A stretch of DNA of 64,000 bases from NCBI RefSeq assembly GCF_004114975.1, contig NZ_CP030051.1, positions 2,790,001 through 2,854,000 of the forward strand. The letters run 5' to 3'. Shown here piece after piece: positions 55,667-63,235 of the stretch (positions within the stretch are counted from its first letter, which is position 1; every line of letters begins with the position of its first letter). The notes beneath the pieces are model-generated. The model had not been told where the DNA came from. It saw nothing but the letters and a program-made list of their open reading frames with translations, and did no database searches. This DNA is from Bradyrhizobium guangdongense. Lineage in GTDB: Bacteria; Pseudomonadota; Alphaproteobacteria; Rhizobiales; Xanthobacteraceae. The translations under genes and the position numbers were made by a program.

Positions 55667-55717
55667 GGGCCCATTTGTGGCGTTTCGGATGCGCAGCCCT
55701 GCAGTAGTGCGACGCAG

Positions 55718-56146
55718 CTATCCCGCGTTGGCCTTCAGCCCCGCCGCCTGGATGCCGGCGACCGCGCAGGCCTCGTCGTTGTCCGAGGTGTCGCCGGAAA
55801 CGCCGACAGCGCCAAGCAAGGTCGTGCCGTCCATGATCAACACCCCGCCGGGGACCGGGACCAGCGCGCCCTTCGCGATCGTGTTCACCGCGTCGATGAA
55901 ATAGGCCTGCTCCTGCGCGCGCTGATACAGCGCACGTGAGCCCATGCCCATCGCGAGGGCGCCATAGGCCTTGCCATGGGCGATCTCGGCGCGCATCAGG
56001 CTGGTGCCGTCCTGGGCGGCCGCGATCTTGAGCACCCCCCGCGCATCCAGGATGGTGACGACCAGCGGCTTTAGCTTCAACTCGGTGGATTTTGCAAAGG
56101 CGGCGTCGAGGATTTTGCGGGCGATATCGAGAGTCAGTTCAGCCAT
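55718..56146 (-). CDS. GlcG/HbpS-like (DUF336) protein
   Basis: 142-residue protein of the GlcG/HbpS (DUF336) family: LTLDIARKILDAAFAKS near the start, VVTILDARGVLKIAAAQDG, KAYGALAMGMGSRAL and PVPGGVLIMDGTTLLGAVGVSGDTSDNDEACAVAGI. The family is linked to glycolate utilisation operons and haem or cofactor binding, but the biochemical role is poorly defined. The start overlaps the upstream FAD/Fe-S dehydrogenase gene by 8 bp, so the two are co-translated, echoing the glc operon link. The 3' end lies 45 bp from the insertion sequence's duplicated target. Confidence 0.85.
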   Translation of the reverse strand: MAELTLDIARKILDAAFAKSTELKLKPLVVTILDARGVLKIAAAQDGTSLMRAEIAHGKAYGALAMGMGSRALYQRAQEQAYFIDAVNTIAKGALVPVPGGVLIMDGTTLLGAVGVSGDTSDNDEACAVAGIQAAGLKANAG

Positions 56147-59100
56147 GACTGGGTTCCTTTGTAGTGGTTGACGTGGAACTGGAATTGGTTTCGGCGCGGT
56201 CGAGGCTCATCGCCAGCACGCGCGCGACGTGAAGCGCCACGCGCTTGCTTCCGTCGTGAATCTGGTGCCGGCAGGAGGTGCCGTCCGCGACGACCACGGT
56301 GTCCGGGTGGGCGCGCCGGACCGCCGGCAGCAGCGACAGCTCGGCCATCTCGATCGAGGCGTCATAGGTGTCGGCGCCATAGCCGAACGCGCCGGCCATG
56401 CCGCAGCAACTCGACTCGATGGTCTGGACCGTCAGTCCCGGAACGAGCCGCAGCACCTGCTCGACCGGCTTGAAGGCGCCGAAGGATTTTTGATGGCAAT
56501 GGCCGTGCACCACGACCTTGTCGGCGACAGTACCGAGCGGCAGTTGCAGTCGGCCGGCCTCGGCCTCGCGCACCAGGAATTCCTCGAAGGTGAGGGCATG
56601 GGCGCCGACGGCCTTGGCATCGCTGTCCTTGCGCAGCGAGGCGAGCTCGTCGCGGAGCGTGAGGAGACAACTCGGTTCGAGGCCGACGATCGGCACGCCG
56701 CGCGCGGCAAACGGCGCGAAAGCGGCGACGAGACGATGGAGCTCGGCGCTGGCTTCCTCGACGAGGCCGGCAGAGAGGAAGGTGCGGCCGCAGCAGAGCG
56801 GACGGCTGCCGTTGGCGGGCCGGGGCAGATGCACCCGATAGCCGCCAACCGTGAGCACACGCAAGGCGGCGTCGAGATTCTCGCGCTCATAGATGCGATT
56901 GAAAGTGTCAGCGAACAGCACGACCTCGCGACCGGCGGCCGGACCGACAACTTCTGCCGGCGGCATAAAGACGTCACTGCGGAAGGCGGGTAGGGTCCGG
57001 CGCGCGCTGATGCCGGCGAAGCGTTCGAACAGCTTTCGCAGCAGCGGGCTGCGGTTGCGCAAATTCGCGATTGCTGCGAACCGGGAGGCGAAGCCGGCGT
57101 AACGCGGGAGATAGCCGACCAGCCGATCGCGCAAGCTCAGGCCATGGGTGGCGACACGCGCGGCGAGCACCTCGATCTTCATCTTGGCCATATCGACGCC
57201 GGTTGGACATTCGTGGCGGCAGGCCTTGCAGGAGACGCAGAGTTTGAGCGTCTCTATCATCTCATCGGAGGCGAGGGCGTCGGGACCAAGCTGGCCCGAT
57301 ATCGCGAGCCGCAGCGTGTTGGCGCGCCCTCGCGTGACATCCTTCTCGTTGCGCGTGGCGCGGTAGGACGGGCACATCACGCCGCCCTCCAGCTTGCGGC
57401 AGGCGCCGTTGTTGTTGCACATCTCGACCGCGCCCTGGAAGCCGCCGCCGGCGCCGGGATAGGCCGACCAGTCGAGCTTGGTCTTGAGCTCGCCCACGCG
57501 ATAGTCCGGCTTGAAGCGGAACAGCGAGCGATCGTCCATTCTGGGAGCATCGACGATCTTGCCGGGATTGAGCACGCCTTCAGGGTCGAAGCGCTGCTTC
57601 ACCTCGCGGAAATCGGCGACGAGGCGTGTCCCGAACATGCTCTCGTGGAATTCCGAGCGCACCAGGCCGTCGCCATGCTCTCCGGAATGCGAGCCCTTGT
57701 ACTCGCGCACCAAGGCAAACGCCTCTTCGGCGATGGCGCGCATCGCCTTGACGTCTTTCTCCAGCTTGAGGTTCAGCACGGGCCGGACATGCAGGCAGCC
57801 TTCGGAGGCGTGCGCGTACATCGTGCCGCTGGTCCCATGTTTCGCAAATACTTCGTTCAGGCGCGCCGTATAGTTGGCAAGATGCGGCAGCGGCACGGCG
57901 CAATCCTCGACGAAGGAGACCGGCTTGCCCTCCTGCTTCATCGACATCATGACGTTGAGGCCGGCGGCGCGGAAATCGGCGATGGCGCTCTGCAGCGCGG
58001 GCTCGGTGATGTCGATCACGCCGCCCCATTTGCGCTTCTCGTTATTCCAGCCGAAGCCGAGATCGCCCATCAGCTCGCCGAGCTGCTTGAGCCGCACCAG
58101 ATTGTCTGCCTGGTCCTCCTCGGCGAATTCGACCACCAGTACGGCGTCGGGGTCGCCCTTGATCGCGGCGGAGATGATCGGCTTGAACATCGCGATGTCG
58201 CGGCCGAGCGCGATCATGGTGCGGTCGACCAACTCGACCGCGATCGGCTTGAGCTTCACCAGATGCTGCGCCGCATCCATAGCCTGGTAGAAACTTCCGA
58301 AATGGCAGACGCCGAGCGCCTTGTTGCGGATGACGGGCCAGAGCTTCAGCTCGACCTTGGTGGTGAAGGCGAGGGTGCCTTCGGAGCCGACCAGCAGATG
58401 CGCCATATTGTTGCGCGCGTTGCGCGGGATGAGCGCATCGAGATTGTAGCCGCCGACGCGGCGCTGCACTTTTGGGAAGCGCGCCGCGATCTCGTCGGCC
58501 TCCCGCGCGCCGAGATCGAGCATATCGCGGAATAGCGCGCGCATGGGCTCGCTGGCGTCGAGATCGGAAAGATCGCCCGAGACCTCGCCGAAGCGGCAGA
58601 GCGTGCCGTCGGCGAGCGAAGCCTCCATCGACAGCGTGTTGTCGCGCATGGTGCCGTAGCGCAAGCTGCGGCCGCCACAGGAATTGTTGCCGGCCATGCC
58701 GCCGATGGTGGCGCGCGAGGCCGTGGAGACATCGACCGGGAACCAGAGGCCGTGCTTTTTGAGCTGGCGGTTGAGGTCGTCGAGCACGATGCCAGGCTCG
58801 ACCACGCAGGTACGGCCCGCGACGTCGAGGGACAGGATCTTGTTGAGGTGCTTGGAGAGGTCGACCACCAGGCCCTCGTTGACGGTCTGGCCGCATTGCG
58901 AGGTACCGCCGCCCCGCGGGGTGACTTTGACGCCCTCGTCGCGAGCGATCGCCAATGCCCGCAGGGCCTCGTCCATGGTCCTGGGCACGACGACGCCTGA
59001 CGGCACGATCTGGTAGAAGGAGGCGTCGGTGGCGTAGCGGCCGCGGCTGAAGCCGTCGAACAGGACGTCGCCGGTGATTTCGCGGGCCAGACGCGCCGCC

Positions 59101-59153
59101 AGACCGTCCTTTGGAGCCGATTCCAGTGATTTTCCGGTCACTTCCGCCGCCAT
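56139..59153 (-). CDS. FAD-linked oxidase fused to Fe-S domain (GlcD-GlcF-like / D-lactate dehydrogenase type)
   Basis: 1004-residue fused dehydrogenase. The N-terminal PCMH/FAD domain has VTPRGGGTSQCGQTVNEGLVVDLSKHLNKIL and GGMAGNNSCGGRSLRYGT; the FAD-oxidase C domain has HASEGCLHVRPVLNL, SGEHGDGLVRSEF and FDPEGVLNPGKIVD. An iron-sulfur module follows (NNNGACRKLEGGVMCPSYRAT, then CVSCKACRHECPTGVDMAKMK), then a CCG domain (PLCCGRTFLSAG, ESSCCGMAGAFGYG). It resembles D-lactate/2-hydroxyacid dehydrogenases that combine GlcD and GlcF. ATG 59153 begins just before the conserved sequence. Paired with GlcG and divergent from a glyoxylate aminotransferase, it may act in glycolate/D-2-hydroxyacid oxidation. 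Confidence 0.88.
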   Translation of the reverse strand: MAAEVTGKSLESAPKDGLAARLAREITGDVLFDGFSRGRYATDASFYQIVPSGVVVPRTMDEALRALAIARDEGVKVTPRGGGTSQCGQTVNEGLVVDLSKHLNKILSLDVAGRTCVVEPGIVLDDLNRQLKKHGLWFPVDVSTASRATIGGMAGNNSCGGRSLRYGTMRDNTLSMEASLADGTLCRFGEVSGDLSDLDASEPMRALFRDMLDLGAREADEIAARFPKVQRRVGGYNLDALIPRNARNNMAHLLVGSEGTLAFTTKVELKLWPVIRNKALGVCHFGSFYQAMDAAQHLVKLKPIAVELVDRTMIALGRDIAMFKPIISAAIKGDPDAVLVVEFAEEDQADNLVRLKQLGELMGDLGFGWNNEKRKWGGVIDITEPALQSAIADFRAAGLNVMMSMKQEGKPVSFVEDCAVPLPHLANYTARLNEVFAKHGTSGTMYAHASEGCLHVRPVLNLKLEKDVKAMRAIAEEAFALVREYKGSHSGEHGDGLVRSEFHESMFGTRLVADFREVKQRFDPEGVLNPGKIVDAPRMDDRSLFRFKPDYRVGELKTKLDWSAYPGAGGGFQGAVEMCNNNGACRKLEGGVMCPSYRATRNEKDVTRGRANTLRLAISGQLGPDALASDEMIETLKLCVSCKACRHECPTGVDMAKMKIEVLAARVATHGLSLRDRLVGYLPRYAGFASRFAAIANLRNRSPLLRKLFERFAGISARRTLPAFRSDVFMPPAEVVGPAAGREVVLFADTFNRIYERENLDAALRVLTVGGYRVHLPRPANGSRPLCCGRTFLSAGLVEEASAELHRLVAAFAPFAARGVPIVGLEPSCLLTLRDELASLRKDSDAKAVGAHALTFEEFLVREAEAGRLQLPLGTVADKVVVHGHCHQKSFGAFKPVEQVLRLVPGLTVQTIESSCCGMAGAFGYGADTYDASIEMAELSLLPAVRRAHPDTVVVADGTSCRHQIHDGSKRVALHVARVLAMSLDRAETNSSSTSTTTKEPSHG

Positions 59154-59368
59154 GATCCGCTCTCGCCTGTTTGCCAGCCCGTCTTGCCTAGGGTCGCCGC
59201 CCTTGGCAAGGCGAGCCCTGCTTGTTGTGCATTGACGGCTCCCTTCGGGCGAGGGACAAGCCCGGCGAATAGTGATATGCGAGCGGCTCGCCGGACCCGT
59301 GGATCGGGCCTCCGGCCGCAAAGCCAAGATCGACTTCAAGACAGACGCCAAGACCGGGAAGGACGCCC

Positions 59369-60562
59369 ATGACCGTGCATACTGGAAGGCATTTCCTACA
59401 GATTCCAGGACCGACCAACGTGCCCGACCGGGTGCTGCGGGCGATGGACATGCCGACGCTGGACCATCGCGGGCCGGAGTTCGCCGAGCTCGGTTTCGCG
59501 GTGCTGGCCTCGATGCAGCGGGTGTTCCGGACCAAGCAGCCCGTGATCATCTTCCCCTCGTCCGGCACCGGCGCCTGGGAAGCGGCGATGGTCAATGTGT
59601 TCGCCCCGGGCGACAAGGTCCTGATGTGCGAGACTGGACAGTTCGCCGTGCTGTGGCGCGGCATCGCCGACAAGTTCAAGCTCGACGTCGACTTCATCCC
59701 GAGCGACTGGCGCCATGGCGCCGATCTCGCCGAGATCGAGAAGCGCCTTGCCGCCGACAAGCAGCACGCGATCAAGGCGGTCTGCGTCGTGCACAACGAG
59801 ACCTCGACAGGCTGCGTCACGCCGCCCCTGGAGGTGCGCAAGATCCTCGATCGCGTCAAGCATCCGGCGCTGCTGATGGTCGACACCATCTCGGGCCTCG
59901 GCTCGATGGAATATGAACACGATGCCTGGGGCATCGACGTCTCGGTCGCGGGCTCGCAGAAGGGCCTGATGCTGCCGCCGGGCCTCGGCTTCAACGCCGT
60001 CTCCGAGAAGGCGCTCGCCGTTGCCAAGACCAATCCCGGCATGCGCTCCTATTGGGACTGGCAGGAAGTGATCAACTTCAACAAGCTCGGCACCTTCCCC
60101 TACACGCCGGCAACCAACCTGCTCTATGGCCTGCGCGAGGCGGTGAAGATGCTCGAGGAGGAAGGGCTGGAGAACGTCTGGTCCCGCCACAAGCGCCACA
60201 GCGCGGCAACGCGCGCCGCAGCCAAGGTCTGGGGCCTGGAGACGCAGTGCCTTGATCCCGCCGCGCATTCGCCGGCGCTGACGGGCGTGCGCGTGCCTGA
60301 CGGCTTCGATGCCGACGCCTTCCGCAAGGTGGTGCTCGACAATTTCGACATGTCGCTCGGCACCGGCCTCAACAAGGTCAAGGGCAAGGTGTTCCGCATC
60401 GGCCATATCGGGCATTTCAACGACCTGATGCTGATGGGCACGCTCGCAGGCGTCGAGATGGGCCTGGATCTCGCAAAGATTCCGCACCGGAGCGGCGGCG
60501 TGCTGGCGGCCATGGACGTCCTGAAGGGACGCGACGCCGTGCCGATGACTCAAGTGGCCTGA
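59369..60562 (+). CDS. Serine-glyoxylate / alanine-glyoxylate aminotransferase family
   Basis: PLP class V aminotransferase, 397 residues. N-terminal HFLQIPGPTNVPDRVLRAMDMPTLDHRGPEF, substrate and PLP segment FPSSGTGAWEAAMVN near residue 64, VHNETSTGC, Asp in LLMVDTISGLGSMEYE near residue 170, and the PLP lysine in VAGSQKGLMLPPGLGF near residue 195. AAGGA lies seven bases before the ATG. It is divergent from the FAD/Fe-S dehydrogenase, and an enoyl-CoA hydratase follows. Family members convert glyoxylate to glycine with serine or alanine as donor, which fits a glycolate-glyoxylate theme with the divergent genes. Confidence 0.9.
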   Translation: MTVHTGRHFLQIPGPTNVPDRVLRAMDMPTLDHRGPEFAELGFAVLASMQRVFRTKQPVIIFPSSGTGAWEAAMVNVFAPGDKVLMCETGQFAVLWRGIADKFKLDVDFIPSDWRHGADLAEIEKRLAADKQHAIKAVCVVHNETSTGCVTPPLEVRKILDRVKHPALLMVDTISGLGSMEYEHDAWGIDVSVAGSQKGLMLPPGLGFNAVSEKALAVAKTNPGMRSYWDWQEVINFNKLGTFPYTPATNLLYGLREAVKMLEEEGLENVWSRHKRHSAATRAAAKVWGLETQCLDPAAHSPALTGVRVPDGFDADAFRKVVLDNFDMSLGTGLNKVKGKVFRIGHIGHFNDLMLMGTLAGVEMGLDLAKIPHRSGGVLAAMDVLKGRDAVPMTQVA

Positions 60563-60594
60563 ACGATCAAACTGGAAGAAGAAGTGAGCGCGCG

Positions 60595-61389
60595 ATGAAC
60601 GCACCGGCTATTAGCGAAGACCTGCTCTACTCCGTCACAGACGGCATCGCGCGGATCACCTTCAACCGCCCGCAGGCCCGCAACGCCATGACCTTTGCCA
60701 TGTATGACCGCATGGCGGAGATCTGCCAGGAGATCAACGTGGACCGCTCGATCAAGGCGCTGATCCTCACCGGCGCCGGCGACAAGGCGTTTGCGTCGGG
60801 CACTGACATTTCTCAATTCCGCGCCTTCAAGACCGCGCAGGATGCGCTGGACTACGAGGCGCGGATCGACCGCGTCCTCGGCACGCTCGAACAGTGCCGC
60901 GTGCCTGTCATCGCGGCGATCGCGGGGGCCTGCACCGGCGGCGGCGCCGGCATCGCCGCTTGCTGCGATCTTCGCATCGGCACCGAGACGACGCGCATGG
61001 GTTTCCCGATCGCGCGTACACTCGGCAATTGCCTGTCGATGTCGAACATCAGCCGAGTCGTCTCGCTGGTCGGTCCTGCCCGCACCAAGGATCTGATCTT
61101 CAGGGCGCGCCTGGTCGAGGCGCCGGAAGCGCTCGCGCTCGGCCTGCTCACCGAGATCGTGCCCGATGTCGAGACGCTGCAGCGCCGCGCTGACGAGACC
61201 GCGAAGCTCGTCGCGAGCCACGCGCCGCTCACGCTGGAAGCCACCAAGGAGGCGGTGCGCCGCATCCGCCGCACGCTGTCGCGCGAAGAGGGCGAGGACC
61301 TGATCCTCAAGGCCTATATGAGCGAAGATTTCCGCGAGGGCATGGACGCCTTCCTCAACAAGCGCTCGCCGAACTGGAGGGGCCGGTAG
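60595..61389 (+). CDS. Enoyl-CoA hydratase/isomerase family protein (core-like region)
   Basis: 264-residue crotonase-family protein: FNRPQARNAMTFAMYDRMAEI, oxyanion segments KAFASGTDISQFRAF near residue 62 and AGACTGGGAGIAACCDLRIG near residue 104, then GFPIARTLGNCLSMSNISRVV. It follows the aminotransferase gene by 32 bp in the same direction. The sequence differs from the two crotonases at 18.3 and 21.2 kb. Substrate unknown. Confidence 0.88.
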   Translation: MNAPAISEDLLYSVTDGIARITFNRPQARNAMTFAMYDRMAEICQEINVDRSIKALILTGAGDKAFASGTDISQFRAFKTAQDALDYEARIDRVLGTLEQCRVPVIAAIAGACTGGGAGIAACCDLRIGTETTRMGFPIARTLGNCLSMSNISRVVSLVGPARTKDLIFRARLVEAPEALALGLLTEIVPDVETLQRRADETAKLVASHAPLTLEATKEAVRRIRRTLSREEGEDLILKAYMSEDFREGMDAFLNKRSPNWRGR

Positions 61390-61520
61390 CGCGCGCTTCG
61401 TCAGCCGAAAGTCATAGGCGCGGGAATGTTCGCCGGCTTGAACTCACGACCTTTAGTCCGCACAATGCAACGATAAAATTCCCGGCATCACAAGCCAATA
61501 ATAACCAGGGGGCGAAACTC

Positions 61521-62507
61521 GTGCGAATTCCGTTGAAAGCCGTCGGAGCCGCGACGGCCTTGTTGTTGAGCGCGCCCGCCTTTGCCGGCTGGGAACCGAC
61601 CAAGCCGGTCGAGATCGTGGTGGCGGCGGGCGCCGGGGGCGCCTCCGACCAGATGGCGCGGATGATGCAGGCCGCGATCCAGAAGAACAATCTGATGAAG
61701 CAGCCGATGGTAGTCTCGCTCAAGGGCGGCGCCTCGGGTGCCGAAGCGCTGATGTACATGAAGTCCAGCGAGGGTGACCCGAACAAGGTGCTGATCGCCT
61801 ATTCGCTGATCTACATGCTGCCGCTGTCGGCGAAGATCCCGTTCAACTGGCGCGAGCTCACCCCGGTCTCTGTGATTGCGCTCGACCAGTTCGTGCTGTG
61901 GGACAACAGCGCCGGTCCCAAGACTGTGAAGGAATTCGTCGCGGCGGCGAAGGCCGCAAGCTCGCCGTTCAAGATGGGCGGTACCGGCTCCAAGCGGGAG
62001 GACCACGTGCTGACCGTCTTCCTCGAGCAGAAGACCGGCGCGAAATTCTCCTATCTGCCCTACAAGTCCGGCGGCGAGGCCGCGACCCAGCTGGTCGGCA
62101 ACCACACCGAATCCAACGTCAACAATCCATCCGAGAATCTCGAAGTCTGGCGCGCCGGCCAGGTGCGTCCGCTCTGCGTGTTCGACAAGGAGCGCATCTC
62201 CTACACGACCAAGGTGACGGACACGCAGTCCTGGGCCGACATCCCGACCTGCAAGGAGGAGGGCGTCGACGTCCAGTACCTGATGCTGCGGGCGATGTTC
62301 CTGCCCGGCAAGGTCACGCCGGAGCAGCAGGCGTTCTATGTCGAGCTGTTCCACAAGGTGACACAGACCGCCGAATACAAGGACTATATGGAAAAGCAGG
62401 CGTTGAAGCCGATCTTCCTCACCGGCAAGGACATGGTGCAATTTCTCGAGGAAGACGACGCTGTCAACAAGACGTTGATGACGGAAGCCGGATTCGTCGC
62501 GAAGTAG
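61521..62507 (+). CDS. Tripartite tricarboxylate transporter binding protein (TctC/Bug family)
   Basis: Periplasmic solute-binding protein of the Bug/TctC family, 328 residues: a short signal peptide (PLKAVGAATALLLSAPAFAG), then KPVEIVVAAGAGGASDQMARMM, KGGASGAEALMYM and SKREDHVLTVFLEQKTGAKFSYLPYKSGGEAATQLVG. The GTG start at 61521 has AGGGGG upstream. It is the receptor for the TctA/TctB permease encoded next, and the gene row suggests a carboxylate ligand. A palindromic repeat separates it from the TctB gene. Confidence 0.9.
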   Translation: MRIPLKAVGAATALLLSAPAFAGWEPTKPVEIVVAAGAGGASDQMARMMQAAIQKNNLMKQPMVVSLKGGASGAEALMYMKSSEGDPNKVLIAYSLIYMLPLSAKIPFNWRELTPVSVIALDQFVLWDNSAGPKTVKEFVAAAKAASSPFKMGGTGSKREDHVLTVFLEQKTGAKFSYLPYKSGGEAATQLVGNHTESNVNNPSENLEVWRAGQVRPLCVFDKERISYTTKVTDTQSWADIPTCKEEGVDVQYLMLRAMFLPGKVTPEQQAFYVELFHKVTQTAEYKDYMEKQALKPIFLTGKDMVQFLEEDDAVNKTLMTEAGFVAK

Positions 62508-62510
62508 GCT

Positions 62511-62660
62511 CTCTCGCCTCCCCTCGCTTGCGGGGAGAGGTCGCATCGCATCAAAGAATGCGATGCGGGTGAGGGGGACTCTCCACGAGTCTGACTTTCA
62601 CCGTCCCGTGGAGACTTCCCCTCACCCTAACTCTCTCTCCGCAAGCGGGAAGAGCGGATC
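62511..62660. repeat. Palindromic intergenic repeat inside the TTT operon
   Basis: About 150 bases made of nested inverted repeats: CTCCCC/GGGGAG arms, a perfect 10-base stem CGCATCGCAT/ATGCGATGCG around CAAAGA (about 62532-62557), GTGAGGGGGA facing TCCCCTCAC, and CTCCACG facing CGTGGAG. The layout resembles Rhizobiales REP-like intergenic elements. It lies between the binding protein and the small membrane subunit, where a folded RNA could set unequal expression of the receptor and permease. Confidence 0.75.
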
Positions 62661-62681
62661 AGCCGCAGCAATTGTTAGCTC

Positions 62682-63224
62682 ATGTCCCAAACCGATATTG
62701 AAATCGTCGTCGACGATCCGACCGCTCCTGAGGACGACTCCCCCGCCGTCGCGAGCACCAGCACGGTCGAAATCATCGCCTGCCTGCTGCTGCTCGTGCT
62801 CGCCGCAATCCTCGGCTACGACAATTGGCGCACCGGCGCCTCCTGGGATTCAACCGGACCGGAGCCCGGTTATTTCCCGTTCTATCTCTCGCTCGTCCTG
62901 GGCGGCGCCAGCTTCTACGGTCTGATCGCAGCTCTCCTCGGGCGTCGTGAAACGAGCGAGACCTTCGTCACGCGGGCGCAGGCGCGCCGCGTGATGGCGG
63001 TGTTCGTGCCGACGCTGCTGTTCTGTCTGGTGACGCAGTTCCTCGGCCTCTATGTCGCGAGCTTCTTCCTGATTGCGGGTTTCATGCGGGCGATCGGCAA
63101 GATCGCGCTGTGGAAGTCGTTGCTCACCGCTCTTGTGTTCACGGCGGCCATGTTCGTCACCTTCGACATCGCCTTCGACGTCATCATGCCGAAGGGACCG
63201 CTCGAAGCGGCCTTCGGGTACTAA
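62682..63224 (+). CDS. Tripartite tricarboxylate transporter small membrane subunit (TctB)
   Basis: 180-residue inner-membrane protein with four predicted helices (VEIIACLLLLVLAAILGYDN, FYLSLVLGGASFYGLIAALLG, VFVPTLLFCLVTQFLGLYVASFFLIAGF, LLTALVFTAAMFVTFDIAFDVI) and an acidic N-terminus. TctB-type subunits pair with the large TctA permease. It lies 11 bp before the TctA gene. Confidence 0.88.
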   Translation: MSQTDIEIVVDDPTAPEDDSPAVASTSTVEIIACLLLLVLAAILGYDNWRTGASWDSTGPEPGYFPFYLSLVLGGASFYGLIAALLGRRETSETFVTRAQARRVMAVFVPTLLFCLVTQFLGLYVASFFLIAGFMRAIGKIALWKSLLTALVFTAAMFVTFDIAFDVIMPKGPLEAAFGY

Positions 63225-63235
63225 GCGGGGCCGCG

